Shown one piece after another: positions 1-8,953 of a stretch of 27,774 bases of DNA. A program made the position numbers and the translations under genes. Numbering within the stretch: the stretch's first letter is position 1; each line of letters starts with the position of its first letter. The DNA is from DATARH01 sp035570495. GTDB lineage: Bacteria > Pseudomonadota > Alphaproteobacteria > ATCC43930 > CGMCC-115725. Below the pieces are notes generated by a model that saw only the letters and a program-made list of their open reading frames with translations, did no database searches and had not been told where the DNA came from. The stretch lies in NCBI GenBank assembly GCA_035570495.1, contig DATMLO010000082.1, positions 1 to 27,774 on the forward strand, read 5' to 3'.

Positions 1-440
1 CCGCCGCCACCCATCCGCGGGCCGCTCGAACGCGGACGAGCCGGCGCCGCCGTCGAGCTGTCGACGGTGAGCACCTCGGTCACCTGCGGGCCGCGCTGAC
101 CCGGCGACACCCGAACCTCCAAGGTCTCGCCCGTCTCGACCTGCTGCACCCCGATCCGGCCCAGCACGCTCGCGTGCAAAAACGCATCGCCCCCGCCATC
201 CGCAAGCTCGACAAAGCCAAACCCGCGGTCGCCGCGAAACCACTTCACCACCGCCTTCACCGGCGGGCCCGACGGCTGCTCCTCAAAGCGCGGACCAGAG
301 CCATAGCGCGGCGCTCCGCCGCCATAGCCGCCTCCACCGCCGCCGCCGCCATAGTCCCGGCCGCCGCCGCCACCGCCGCCAAAATCATCGTCAAAATCAC
401 GCCGCCGACCGCGATCGCGATGCCCTCGCCCGTTTTCCAC
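1..440 (-). CDS. CspA-family cold-shock domain protein with Gly-rich N-terminal region (3' end cut by window edge)
   Basis: Single-stranded nucleic-acid binding protein of the cold-shock domain family, cytoplasmic. The minus-strand frame stays open to base 1, so the C-terminus lies outside. The visible part starts with an Arg/Asp-rich segment (RGHRDRGRRRDFDDDF), then a glycine/tyrosine-rich linker (runs of seven Gly, RDYGGGG, GYGGGAPRYGSG), then one cold-shock domain with the RNP1-like VKWFRGDRGFGFVEL and RNP2-like DAFLHASVL, ending PQVTEVLTVDSSTAAPA. The usual KWFN...KGFGF is here KWFRGDRGFGF. The start is uncertain. GTG at 440 fits the family pattern of a short RG/RR/FDDD head. An in-frame ATG at 587 would add 49 residues, but neither start has a clear Shine-Dalgarno and the extra stretch uses poor codons such as TTA. 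Divergent from the hydrolase at 622. The domain call is firm; start and end are not. Confidence 0.85.
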   Translation of the reverse strand, partial: MENGRGHRDRGRRRDFDDDFGGGGGGGRDYGGGGGGGGYGGGAPRYGSGPRFEEQPSGPPVKAVVKWFRGDRGFGFVELADGGGDAFLHASVLGRIGVQQVETGETLEVRVSPGQRGPQVTEVLTVDSSTAAPARPRSSGPRMGGG

Positions 441-621
441 GACCCAAATTCCCAAATCAAGCCCGGGGACAATCACCCCGCGATCAACATAATGCAGATT
501 TTTCCACCGCTCGTCATCGGCAATGGAGAAAGTGCCGAGTAATCGTCGCGCCGGTTGGGTCGGCGCTTGCTGGGAGCGGCCGGACATGGAAGGCTGCCGC
601 GACGATTTCGGGAGGAAATGC

Positions 622-1362
622 ATGATCGAACAGACGCTCGACATCGCCACCAAGGACGGCGCGATGGAGACGTTTATCGTCCATCCCGAGCGCGGCGGCC
701 CGCACCCCGCGGTGTTCTTGATGATGGACGCGCCCGGCATTCGCGAGGAGCTGCGCATGATGGCGCGGCGGCTGGCTTCAGTCGGCTATTACGTGCTCCT
801 ACCCAACCTTTATTACCGCGCCGGACGCGACACGATCTATGGCCCCGACGTCTTGGAGAAGGGCTCGGCGGAGCAGGCCCGCATGCGCGCGGTACGCACC
901 AAGATGACGATCCCGCCGATCATGGACGACGTCGCGACGATGCTGGACTTTTGCGCCGCGCAAAGCGCCGCGAAAGCCGGCCCTGCCGGCATCCACGGCT
1001 ATTGCATGAGTGGCCCCTACGCGCTCGCCGCCGCGGCGCGTTTTCCGGACCGCATCGCGGCGGCCGCGTCGTTCTACGGCACCTGGCTCGTCAACGACGC
1101 CGAGGAAAGTCCGCATCTCAACCTCGCCAAGATCACCGGCGAGGTGCACATCGGCTGCGCCGAGCACGACGAGCTGGCGCCGCTGCCGATGGTCGAAGAG
1201 CTGAAGACGCTATTCCAGCGCGCCGGCACCAAGGGCGAGATCGAGATGTATATGGGCGTGCACCATGGCTTCGCGTTCCCCGAGCGCTGGTGCTACGACG
1301 TCCCGGCCGCCGAGCGCCATTGGGAGCGGCTGATCGCGCTGTATCGGCGCACGCTGGGGTAA
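622..1362 (+). CDS. Dienelactone hydrolase family protein
   Basis: An alpha/beta hydrolase of 246 residues, the usual length for the dienelactone hydrolase (DLH) family. DLHs open carboxymethylenebutenolide-type lactones in aromatic catabolism, but many members have other ester or lactone substrates, so the substrate here is unknown. The family triad is visible: Cys128 in GYCMSG, Asp183 in GCAEHDELAP and His215 in HHGFAFP. There is no signal peptide, so it is cytoplasmic. Start ATG 622 follows GGAGGA at 611-616 with good spacing; an upstream in-frame ATG at 523 would add unconserved residues and overlap the divergent cold-shock region. It stands alone: the cold-shock gene diverges upstream and a tiny minus-strand gene follows convergently. 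A hairpin half-repeat at 1378-1391 lies just after the stop. Confidence 0.92.
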   Translation: MIEQTLDIATKDGAMETFIVHPERGGPHPAVFLMMDAPGIREELRMMARRLASVGYYVLLPNLYYRAGRDTIYGPDVLEKGSAEQARMRAVRTKMTIPPIMDDVATMLDFCAAQSAAKAGPAGIHGYCMSGPYALAAAARFPDRIAAAASFYGTWLVNDAEESPHLNLAKITGEVHIGCAEHDELAPLPMVEELKTLFQRAGTKGEIEMYMGVHHGFAFPERWCYDVPAAERHWERLIALYRRTLG

Positions 1363-1377
1363 GCCTGGTCATCGCCG

Positions 1378-1391
1378 CCCGCGAAGGCGGG
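1378..1391. repeat. Single hairpin of the GC-rich intergenic repeat family
   Basis: CCCGC-GAAG-GCGGG stem-loop 15 bases after the hydrolase stop, inside the sequence TCATCGCCGCCCGCGAAGGCG. Its GAAG loop and TCATCGCC flank match the paired elements at 19841-19920 and 21211-21290. There is no T-run, so it is better read as half of a REP-like repeat than as an intrinsic terminator. Confidence 0.5.
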
Positions 1392-1425
1392 CCATGGGTA
1401 TTACTCCGTCACTCGCCCCAAACTT

Positions 1426-1590
1426 CTAAGCCGCGCGATAGCGGCTAACGCCAGTCCATGTGATTACGCCACCAAAGAGCAAAAGCACTGGAAACCATTG
1501 ACTTACTTCAGCATATCGAAGTACCAGAATCGAACTAGCAATTAATAATATTCCGATTGCCGCCAACCCGAGCGCCTTATTTTTGATCAT
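1426..1590 (-). CDS. Small two-helix membrane protein (54 aa), unrecognised
   Basis: A short frame from ATG 1590 to TAG 1426. It begins MIKNKALGLAAIGILLIA and ends TGVSRYRAA. Residues about 7-24 and 33-48 form two hydrophobic helices. Lys residues sit at the N-terminus, Arg25-Tyr-Ala-Glu lies in the loop, and Arg50/Arg52 are at the end, a normal small inner-membrane layout. An AGGGA motif lies about 8 bases upstream of the ATG. The region is much more AT-rich than its surroundings (TTA, ATA, AAA and AGT codons), which could mean recent acquisition or relaxed selection. I recognise no family. The remaining bases 1591-1679 up to the cupin gene hold no feature I can name. A chance ORF is possible, but hydrophobic pattern, ribosome site and stop position agree. 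Confidence 0.5.
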   Translation of the reverse strand: MIKNKALGLAAIGILLIASSILVLRYAEVSQWFPVLLLFGGVITWTGVSRYRAA

Positions 1591-1679
1591 TTATTTTTCC
1601 CTATTCTAAATCTATTTGTACGGTGCGCAGATAAATTACATTCGGTCAATGGGCTGGCTCACACTGGCCATTGCGATAA

Positions 1680-2186
1680 CTAACGCGACGGGTAGTGCGT
1701 CGTCAGTTTCTGCCCGGCCATCTCGACCGGGTTGGCGTCGATCAGCACAAACGCAAACACCGCCGGCGCCGTGCCCCGGTTGACCCAGGCGTGCATCGTG
1801 CCGCGCTGCACGCAGATGTCACCCGGCTTCATGTGCACGGTCTTGCCGTCGTCGAGTTCGAGATCGCATTCACCCGACAACAGGATCGCGTAGTCGCAGG
1901 TCTCGGTGCGGTGCATGAAACCGGGAGAGCCGGGCGCGAACGAGGTAACCCGGATCACCGCCCCTTGGCCCGAGCCGACATAATTGTAGCGCTTCACAAA
2001 ACCCGCGCGTTGCGCCTCGCCCGCCGCGCCTTCCGAATTATCGACCGGCGTCGCGTCGGTCGACCACACCTCGACGCGCGAGATGCCGGGCCGCGTCGGG
2101 CTCTCGGCCGCGTCGAACGTCTCGTCGGTCGCGACCACCGCCCGGCCCTGGGCGTCATGTCCGGTGACGATGCGGCGAACCTGCAT
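1680..2186 (-). CDS. Cupin-domain protein
   Basis: A 168-residue single-cupin protein. The N-terminal half (MQVRRIVTGHDAQGR, then VWSTD) resembles small cupins found in catabolic operons. The cupin barrel covers roughly residues 85-155. Motif 1 is seen around GSPGFMHRTETCDYAILLSGECDLELDDG and motif 2 around PGDICVQRGTMHAWVNRG. His and Glu in motif 1 and His in motif 2 can bind a metal. The enzymatic activity, if any, is not evident: such proteins may be isomerases, dioxygenases or ligand sensors. Start ATG 2186 has GGGAGGA upstream. The glutathione transferase stop lies 20 bases before this start, so the two are very likely one transcript. Confidence 0.85.
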   Translation of the reverse strand: MQVRRIVTGHDAQGRAVVATDETFDAAESPTRPGISRVEVWSTDATPVDNSEGAAGEAQRAGFVKRYNYVGSGQGAVIRVTSFAPGSPGFMHRTETCDYAILLSGECDLELDDGKTVHMKPGDICVQRGTMHAWVNRGTAPAVFAFVLIDANPVEMAGQKLTTHYPSR

Positions 2187-2206
2187 GTTTTCCTCCCTCG
2201 TCGTGG

Positions 2207-2902
2207 TCAGCCGCGCAGATGCCCGGCGGTCTGATTGAACAGGATCTGACGCTCCTCGTCGCTCGGCGGCGCCGAGCGGCGCAGCTCCTTGCCGAGATCG
2301 ACGCCGCGCTTGACCGCCGGCCGGTCGCGCACCGCCGCGCGCCAGCGCGCCACATTGGGAAATTCCTCGATCGCCTGGCCAAGCGGCTTGGCAATCAGCA
2401 CCCAAGGCCACGAACACATATCAGCGATCGTATATTCGTCGCCGAGAATGTAGTCGCGCCCTTCCAGCCGGCGCTCGAGCACACCGAGGCAGCGGTTGTA
2501 TTCGTTCTTGTAGCGCTGCCGCGAATAGGGGTGCTCGCCCTGCGCATAGTTGACGAAATGCGAGAGCTGTCCGGCCATCGGCCCGAGATTGCCGACCTGC
2601 CAGAACAGCCATTCCATGAGCTCCTTGCGGCCACGCCGGTCGGTCGGCGCGAAGCGGCCGACCTTTTCGGCGAGATGCAAAAGAATTGCGCCAGACTCGA
2701 AGATAGCCATCGGCCCATCCGGCTCGTCATGATCGACAATGGCCGGCATGCGGTTGTTGGGGCTGATCGCGAGGAACTCCGGCTTGAACTGATCGCCCTT
2801 GCTGATATTGATGGGGATCACGCGGTATTCGAGGCCGCACTCCTCGAGCATGATCGACACCTTCCAGCCGTTCGGTGTCGGCCAGTAGTAGAAATCGATC
2901 AT
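2207..2902 (-). CDS. Glutathione S-transferase family protein (YfcG/Nu-class like)
   Basis: A 231-residue cytosolic glutathione transferase. The thioredoxin-like N-domain (about 1-80) opens MIDFYYWPTPNGWKVSIMLEE and holds the glutathione-contacting segments NRMPAIVD and FESGAILLHLAE. The all-helical C-domain includes LMEWLFWQVGNLGPMAGQ and YILGDEYTIADMCSWPWV, with the conserved N-capping Asp of this fold. The NGWK/LEE and Q-GN-GPM-GQ pattern is that of the YfcG/YghU disulfide-bond oxidoreductase group, where Thr/Asn rather than Tyr activates glutathione. ATG 2902 was chosen because a strong AGGAGGAGAG site precedes it. First gene of the unit with the cupin. The pair may act on a glutathione conjugate or thiol-linked intermediate, but that is inference. 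Confidence 0.92.
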   Translation of the reverse strand: MIDFYYWPTPNGWKVSIMLEECGLEYRVIPINISKGDQFKPEFLAISPNNRMPAIVDHDEPDGPMAIFESGAILLHLAEKVGRFAPTDRRGRKELMEWLFWQVGNLGPMAGQLSHFVNYAQGEHPYSRQRYKNEYNRCLGVLERRLEGRDYILGDEYTIADMCSWPWVLIAKPLGQAIEEFPNVARWRAAVRDRPAVKRGVDLGKELRRSAPPSDEERQILFNQTAGHLRG

Positions 2903-2972
2903 CGCCTCTCCTCCTCTACTCCTGCGCAACCTGAATGCGCCAATCACCTGGCGCCTGGGCTATGATTGACCG

Positions 2973-3619
2973 ATGCGCGACTTCGGCAACACCTTTCTGC
3001 TGGTCTATGCGGGGTTGTTTCCGATCGTCAATCCGATCGGCGGCGCGCCGATCTTCCTGGCGCTGACGCACCAGAGCAGCGAGGAAGCGCGCCGCGCTTT
3101 GGCATGGCGCGTCGCGGTCAACGGCTTCGTCCTGCTGCTCGGCTCGCTGTTCGTCGGCTCTCACGTCCTCGCGTTTTTCGGGATCACCCTGCCCGTCGTC
3201 CGCATCGCCGGCGGGCTCGCGGTCGCGTCGTTCGCCTGGCGATTGCTGCGTGACGGCGCCACCGCGGCAGACGACCGCAAAGAGGCGCACCAGGCGTCCG
3301 TCGTCGATGCGTTCTATCCACTGACGATGCCGCTGACCGTCGGGCCCGGCTCGATAGCGGTCGCCATCGCGCTCGGCGCCGAACGCCCGCCCGAAGCCTC
3401 GGGGCTTTTCGATATCGCCTTCCTTGCCGCCGGCGCCTGCGTCGGACTGATGGCGATCGCGGTGACGATCTTCGTCTGCTATCGCTTTGCCGGCCGGATG
3501 GTCGCGGTGCTGGGCGAGAGCGGCATCAATGTGATGATCCGGCTCTCAGCCTTCATCCTGTTGTGCATCGGTATCCAGATCATCTGGAGCGGCTACAGTG
3601 CGCTGATGCATCTGCCACA

Positions 3620-3623
<4 letters not shown>
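2973..3623 (+). CDS. MarC family integral membrane protein
   Basis: A 216-residue polytopic protein with about six hydrophobic segments, matching the MarC/UPF0056 family length. Family hallmarks visible are the N-terminal NPIGGAPIFLALT, the central helix with PVVRIAGGLAVASFAWRLL, and FYPLTMPLTVGPGSIAVAI. It sits in the inner membrane; no transport substrate is firmly established for the family, and the early link to multiple antibiotic resistance was withdrawn. ATG 2973 gives the standard N-terminus although no strong ribosome site is seen. It diverges from the glutathione transferase with 70 bases between starts. Its stop codon overlaps that of the convergent CoA-transferase in one CTAG (3620-3623). 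Confidence 0.95.
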
Positions 3624-4810
<1,187 letters not shown>

Positions 4811-4882
4811 GACAGCGCCTTTCTTGCGGCAGAGCGTCTTACGGCAGACCGGTGCGATTATGCCCGCCCGCCGGCCTCGCGC

Positions 4883-6463
4883 CTACTCACTCTTCTTTTC
4901 GATCCCCCACAGCGCCGGGACATGCATCGGGATGCGGCCGCTCAGCACATCGCGATAGGCGGTGTAGAAAAAGAACTGCCCGGTCGGGACGTAGGGCACG
5001 CTTTCAAACGCCTCGCGCTGGGCCGCGACCGCGATCTCGCGGCGCTTGGCGTCGTCGGTCGCGTCGAGATACGCGTCATGCAGCTGTTCGAGCTTTGGGT
5101 CGCTCGGCCAGCCGGGGAAGGCCTTTTCGCCATTGCCGCGCATCCACGCGTTGGTCGCGGGATCGAGCAGGTCATAGGGCGGGATCGTCGTGTGGAAGAG
5201 GCTCCAACCGCCCTTGTCGACCGGGTCCTTGTCCATGCGCCGCTTCAATAGCGTGCTCCAGTCGACCGTCACCATCTCGACGTTGAGCCCGAGCTTTTTG
5301 AGCATCTCGAACGTGACGAGCGATTGCTGCTGGCTCACCGGATAGTCGGCCGCGGTCAACAGGTTGATCTTCTCGCCTTTGTAGCCCGCCTCGGCGATGA
5401 GAGACTTCGCCTTGTCGTAGTCGCGCGGGCCTTTCAGCGGCTCGGCGCCGTCCTCGGTCGCCGCCGGCGTGCCGCAGGCATAAAAGGAATAGCAGGTGTT
5501 CCAGTTCTCCTGCGGTCCGGCAAGCGCCGACATGTATTCGCGCTGGTCGGCGACGGCCAGTAGCGCCTGGCGCATCTTCTCGTTGTTGAAGGGCGCCTGG
5601 AGCTCATTAAAGCGCAGCGCGGCGCCATTGCCGATCGGGAAAATCTTCTCGATCTTGATATTCGGCTGCGCCCGCAGCAGCGGCAAGAGATCGGTCGTCG
5701 CGTATTCCCAGCGATCCATTTCGCCGCTGATCAGCGCCTGCGCGGCGGTGGTCGCGTCCGGGATATAGGTCCACTCGACGCGGTCGACCTTGACCACCTT
5801 GCCGCCGGTGCCCCAGTCACCCGGCTCACCGCGCGGCAGGTAATCGGTGTTCTTGACAAAGACCGCCTTGAGGCCGGGCTCGAACGCCTCCTTGACGAAT
5901 TTGAATGGGCCGGAGCCGTCGACCTCGGTGATCGCGGTATAGGGATCGGTGTTCGCGAGGCGCTCCGGCATCATGAACGGGGTCGGCGTCGTCAAGGTCG
6001 CCAGCGCGTCGAGCACCGGGAACGGCTTTTTGAGGACGATCCGGAAGGTCTTCTCGCCGGTCGCCTCGATTGACGCCGCGGCGGCCATCAGCGGCTGCCC
6101 CCAAGAGCCGCTGCGCACGCCCCAGCGCTTGACGGAGGCCGCGCAATCGGCGCCACGCACCGGGGCGCCGTCATGCCATTTGAGCCCATCGCGCAGCGTG
6201 AAGTCCCAGGTCAGCTTGTCGTCGCTGACCGTCCATGAGCCGACCATCTGCGGCTGCGGCTTGAAGTTATGGTCGACCGCGAACAGCGTGTCGTAAACCA
6301 TGTAACCAAAATTGCGGCTGACAATGCCCGGCGTCCAAACGGGATCGAGGATCGACAGATCGGCGTAAGGGATAAACCGCAGCACCGTCTCGGCCTGGGC
6401 CGAAATCGCCCAGGTCAGCGCGGCGGCCAGCGCGCAGGCACGCGCCGAAAATCTCGGCAGCAT
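4883..6463 (-). CDS. ABC transporter periplasmic substrate-binding protein, SBP family 5 (DppA/OppA type)
   Basis: A 526-residue exported binding protein of the peptide/nickel/opine family. The signal peptide is clear: positively charged MLPRFSARACAL, a hydrophobic core, and cleavage after SAQA before ETVLRF. The mature start has the family segment LSILDPVWTPGIVSRNFGYMVYDTLF, later WDFTLRDGLKWHDGAPV and the family-typical HDAYLDATDDAKRREIAVAAQ. ATG 6463 is preferred to ATG 6472 because GGAGGA abuts 6472 directly, whereas it sits about nine bases before 6463. No permease or ATPase gene lies near, so it must use an unlinked transporter or act as an orphan receptor. Its place among catabolic enzymes suggests it captures their substrate, probably not a peptide. 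Confidence 0.95.
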   Translation of the reverse strand: MLPRFSARACALAAALTWAISAQAETVLRFIPYADLSILDPVWTPGIVSRNFGYMVYDTLFAVDHNFKPQPQMVGSWTVSDDKLTWDFTLRDGLKWHDGAPVRGADCAASVKRWGVRSGSWGQPLMAAAASIEATGEKTFRIVLKKPFPVLDALATLTTPTPFMMPERLANTDPYTAITEVDGSGPFKFVKEAFEPGLKAVFVKNTDYLPRGEPGDWGTGGKVVKVDRVEWTYIPDATTAAQALISGEMDRWEYATTDLLPLLRAQPNIKIEKIFPIGNGAALRFNELQAPFNNEKMRQALLAVADQREYMSALAGPQENWNTCYSFYACGTPAATEDGAEPLKGPRDYDKAKSLIAEAGYKGEKINLLTAADYPVSQQQSLVTFEMLKKLGLNVEMVTVDWSTLLKRRMDKDPVDKGGWSLFHTTIPPYDLLDPATNAWMRGNGEKAFPGWPSDPKLEQLHDAYLDATDDAKRREIAVAAQREAFESVPYVPTGQFFFYTAYRDVLSGRIPMHVPALWGIEKKSE

Positions 6464-6515
6464 CACAGGCATTCCTCCCGATTATTGAAGCGTTGATCCC
6501 TTCCCTGATCCCCTT

Positions 6516-6597
6516 GGCCGGGCTTGACCCGGCCATCCCCTTCTTCCACCTCGGACGTCAATGCCTGAAGACGTGGCCCCCGGGTCAAGCCCGGGGG
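6516..6597. repeat. Paired inverted hairpins, CCGGGCTTGACCCGG family
   Basis: Two perfect stem-loops 42 bases apart. At 6516-6534 GGCCGGG-CTTGA-CCCGGCC has a 7-bp stem. At 6577-6597 CCCCCGGG-TCAAG-CCCGGGGG has an 8-bp stem. The second loop is the reverse complement of the first, so the units lie in opposite orientation, as in REP pairs. They separate the dioxygenase gene from the binding-protein gene inside the minus-strand run and may protect or attenuate the transcript there. Confidence 0.75.
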
Positions 6598-6621
6598 AGG
6601 CGAAAATTAGGAAACTGAAGC

Positions 6622-7515
6622 TTACTCCGCCGCCACCGCGCGCGCCTCATCCGCCGTCGCGAAATAGCGGCGGCCGGTCGTGCGCTGGTTTTCGTAGATC
6701 GAGCCTTGGTTGGCCGCCGGCGGTAGCGGCAGGCGCACCGGCACGTTTGTCAGGCGCGGGTGCAGGGTCGGCTCGCCGGCGAGCAGCAGCTCGTCGAACT
6801 TCTGGATCCCGTCCTTGAAACCGAGCAGCGGCCAGGCGTCGGCGGCGCGGTATTGGAACAACAGGAAGCGCCGCTCCAGCCCCGAAAAATTGGTCGCCGA
6901 GCCATGCACCGCGCGGACATGGTGGATCGTGATCGACCCTGCCGGCCCGAGGCATGGCTTCGCCTTCGCCAGATCGAGTTTTGACGCGGCGGGATCGATC
7001 GCGCCGCAAAAGCAGCCGTCGGGACCGTGATGGTCGTAGATCTGGCCGTGATGGCTCCCCGGGATCACCATCATCGGGCCGTTTTCCATTGTGAAGTCGT
7101 CGAGCATGATGCCGACCGCGGCGAGGTCGTCATTGGTATGCGGGTAGAACGCCCAGTCCTGGTGCCACTCGATCGGCGCGCCGTAACCGGCGGACTTCAT
7201 ATTGAGCTTGCCGGTGTCGTAGCGGACGCTGCCCCACAGCTCTTCGAGGATCGCGACCACCGCCGGGTGACGGCTGGCGCGAAAATAGGTCTCGTGATGC
7301 GCATGCGGGGTCTTGATCCGGCGCACCCGCGGGTCGGCTGCGGAATGCGTATCCTCGAGATCATAGATCTCGTCATTGGCCGCGACCTTCGTCGAGTTGA
7401 CGACAAACTCGTCGGTCACCGCGCGCAGATCGGCGATCTCACCGGCCGAAAACACGTTTGGTACGACGATAAAGCCGTCATCTCGGTAAGCGGCGCGTTG
7501 CGCATCGGTCAGCAT
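6622..7515 (-). CDS. Phytanoyl-CoA dioxygenase family protein (PhyH-like, Fe(II)/2-oxoglutarate)
   Basis: A 297-residue non-haem iron oxygenase of the PhyH family, which hydroxylates substrates using 2-oxoglutarate and oxygen. It opens MLTDAQRAAYRDDGFIVVPNVFS, the usual family entry. The iron-binding His118-x-Asp120 is in WHQDW, the distal ligand is likely His204 in AVHGSATNFS, and an Arg of the following ERRFLLFQY can bind the co-substrate. VIPGSHHGQIYDHH is also typical. Length is normal. The dehydrogenase stop precedes this ATG by a single base, so the two are translationally coupled. Substrates in this family range from fatty acyl-CoAs to small natural products; the neighbourhood suggests a small catabolic intermediate. 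Cytoplasmic. Confidence 0.93.
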   Translation of the reverse strand: MLTDAQRAAYRDDGFIVVPNVFSAGEIADLRAVTDEFVVNSTKVAANDEIYDLEDTHSAADPRVRRIKTPHAHHETYFRASRHPAVVAILEELWGSVRYDTGKLNMKSAGYGAPIEWHQDWAFYPHTNDDLAAVGIMLDDFTMENGPMMVIPGSHHGQIYDHHGPDGCFCGAIDPAASKLDLAKAKPCLGPAGSITIHHVRAVHGSATNFSGLERRFLLFQYRAADAWPLLGFKDGIQKFDELLLAGEPTLHPRLTNVPVRLPLPPAANQGSIYENQRTTGRRYFATADEARAVAAE

Positions 7516-7516
7516 G

Positions 7517-8356
7517 TCACGGTCCTTTCGGCAAAATCAGGTGAGCCCGGCGCGGCGCGCGAGCACAGCATGCAAGCGTCGGCGTCGCGACGCCCAATGA
7601 GCGGGCGAACTCGGCGATGATCGCGCTATCCTTCTGCAGCACGTGCATCGTCGCGGTCGCCGGGGTGTAGACGCCCTGCGCCATCATCGGCCCGCGCAGC
7701 TCGAAGATGCGCGAATTGGCGGCGCCGCTGGAAATAACTTCAAGGATGCGCGCCGGGTCGAGCCCCGCCTTGGTGCCGAGCACGATCGCCTCGGCGGCGA
7801 CGACGTTGTGCACCGAGACCAGGAGGTTCGCGACAAACTTCATCCGGCTGCCATTGCCGAACGCGCCGAAATAATGCGTGACGCGGGCAAAGCCCTCGAA
7901 CAGTCCGGCGTCGCGACAGCGCCCGAACGCCGCCTCGTCGCCGCTGGCATAGACGGCGAGGTCCTTGACGGCGGCCTGCGCGCCGGTGCCCGAGAGCGGA
8001 CAATCGAGCAGCGTCATCCCCGCAGCCGCGAGCCGGTTGCGAGCCACTTCCTTCGCCGCGATCGGGAAGGTCGAGACTTCGAGCACGATGAGGCCCGGTC
8101 GCGGCGCGGCGACGAGCTGGCCAACTGTCTCGTCCAGCGCCTCGACGCTCGGCAGCGAGGTAAAGGCGATCTCGGCGCCGCCGATCGCGCCGGCCGCGGA
8201 GTTCGACGGGCGCACGCCGTCGCGCTCCAGCGCCGCCATCTTGCCGGCGTCGACATCAAAGCCGCGCAACGCAAACCCCGCGGCGGCGAGGTTGCGCGCG
8301 ATCGCCCCGCCCATCAGGCCGAGCCCGATTACCGCGACATTGCCGGGGGAGGCCAT
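7517..8356 (-). CDS. NAD(P)-dependent oxidoreductase, 3-hydroxyisobutyrate dehydrogenase family, short C-terminus
   Basis: A 279-residue beta-hydroxyacid dehydrogenase. The Rossmann fingerprint is at the N-terminus (VAVIGLGLMGGAIARNLAAAG, residues 7-27). The substrate-binding segment reads DCPLSGTGAQAAVKDL where the family has D-x-PVSGG-x-x-A-x-x-G. The catalytic Lys173 is in GNGSRMKFVANLL. The last helix is abnormal: after LGVATPTLACCARA the chain turns to PRRAHLILPKGP and stops, about 20-30 residues before the usual end. I saw no continuation in another frame before the next gene begins, so this looks like a natural truncation rather than a simple frameshift. ATG 8356 begins MASPGN, 8 bases after the reductase stop. 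Probable role is oxidising a hydroxy-acid made in the same run. Confidence 0.9.
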   Translation of the reverse strand: MASPGNVAVIGLGLMGGAIARNLAAAGFALRGFDVDAGKMAALERDGVRPSNSAAGAIGGAEIAFTSLPSVEALDETVGQLVAAPRPGLIVLEVSTFPIAAKEVARNRLAAAGMTLLDCPLSGTGAQAAVKDLAVYASGDEAAFGRCRDAGLFEGFARVTHYFGAFGNGSRMKFVANLLVSVHNVVAAEAIVLGTKAGLDPARILEVISSGAANSRIFELRGPMMAQGVYTPATATMHVLQKDSAIIAEFARSLGVATPTLACCARAPRRAHLILPKGP

Positions 8357-8364
8357 CGCTCGGC

Positions 8365-8922
8365 TCAGTCCTGCATGATCGGCTCGCCGCGCATGTATTT
8401 GCCGCGGCAGAACAGCAAGGTCGGCCGGTCGGTATACGCGAAGCGCTCGACATGGCCGATGAAGATGATGTGGTCGCCGCCATAGTGGCGGAACTCGTTG
8501 CGGCACTCGAAATGCGCCGCCGCGCCGACGATCACCGGCGGCCCTGACTCGGTGATGACATGATCGGTGTCGATGAACTTGTCGTCGCTCTGCTTGGCGA
8601 ATTTGTTCGACAGCGGAATCTGGTCGTAGGCCAAGATGTTGACGACGAAATGGCTGCCCTCCTGAAAGGCGGGCAGGCTCTGCGCATAAAGCGAGCTCGA
8701 CCACAGCACCAGCGGCGGGGTCAGTGACACCGAGCTGAACGAGTTCGCGGTCATACCGTGCAGCTTCCCCTCGCGGTCGCGCGTCGTGATGATCGTGACG
8801 CCGGTCGCGAACGAACCGAGCGCGTTGCGCAGTTCACGTGAGTTGAAGCCTTCGGCCGAGGTGCTGTGCACCGTCGCGCTATGGCTGCCGGTAATATCAC
8901 CGGAAATTATGTCGTTCGGCAC
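8365..8922 (-). CDS. Flavin reductase family protein (FMN-binding split barrel), probable monooxygenase partner
   Basis: An NAD(P)H:flavin oxidoreductase supplying reduced flavin to a two-component monooxygenase. The split-barrel domain runs from RELRNALGSFATGVTIITT through GMTANSFSSVSLTPPLVLWSS, VNILAYDQIPLSNKFA, and ECRNEFRHYGGDHIIFIGHVERF to LLFCRGKYMRGE, a complete HpaC/HsaB-like domain. The start is a choice. GTG 8922 has GAGGA seven bases before it and gives 185 residues; ATG 8967 and ATG 8997 are in frame but overlap the monooxygenase gene and lack a ribosome site. It directly follows the acyl-CoA-dehydrogenase-fold monooxygenase gene (stop at 8954), the arrangement expected for an oxygenase with its reductase. 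Confidence 0.92.
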   Translation of the reverse strand: MPNDIISGDITGSHSATVHSTSAEGFNSRELRNALGSFATGVTIITTRDREGKLHGMTANSFSSVSLTPPLVLWSSSLYAQSLPAFQEGSHFVVNILAYDQIPLSNKFAKQSDDKFIDTDHVITESGPPVIVGAAAHFECRNEFRHYGGDHIIFIGHVERFAYTDRPTLLFCRGKYMRGEPIMQD

Positions 8923-8953
8923 GCTGACGTCCTCGATTTGTCGCTTCTGGCGC

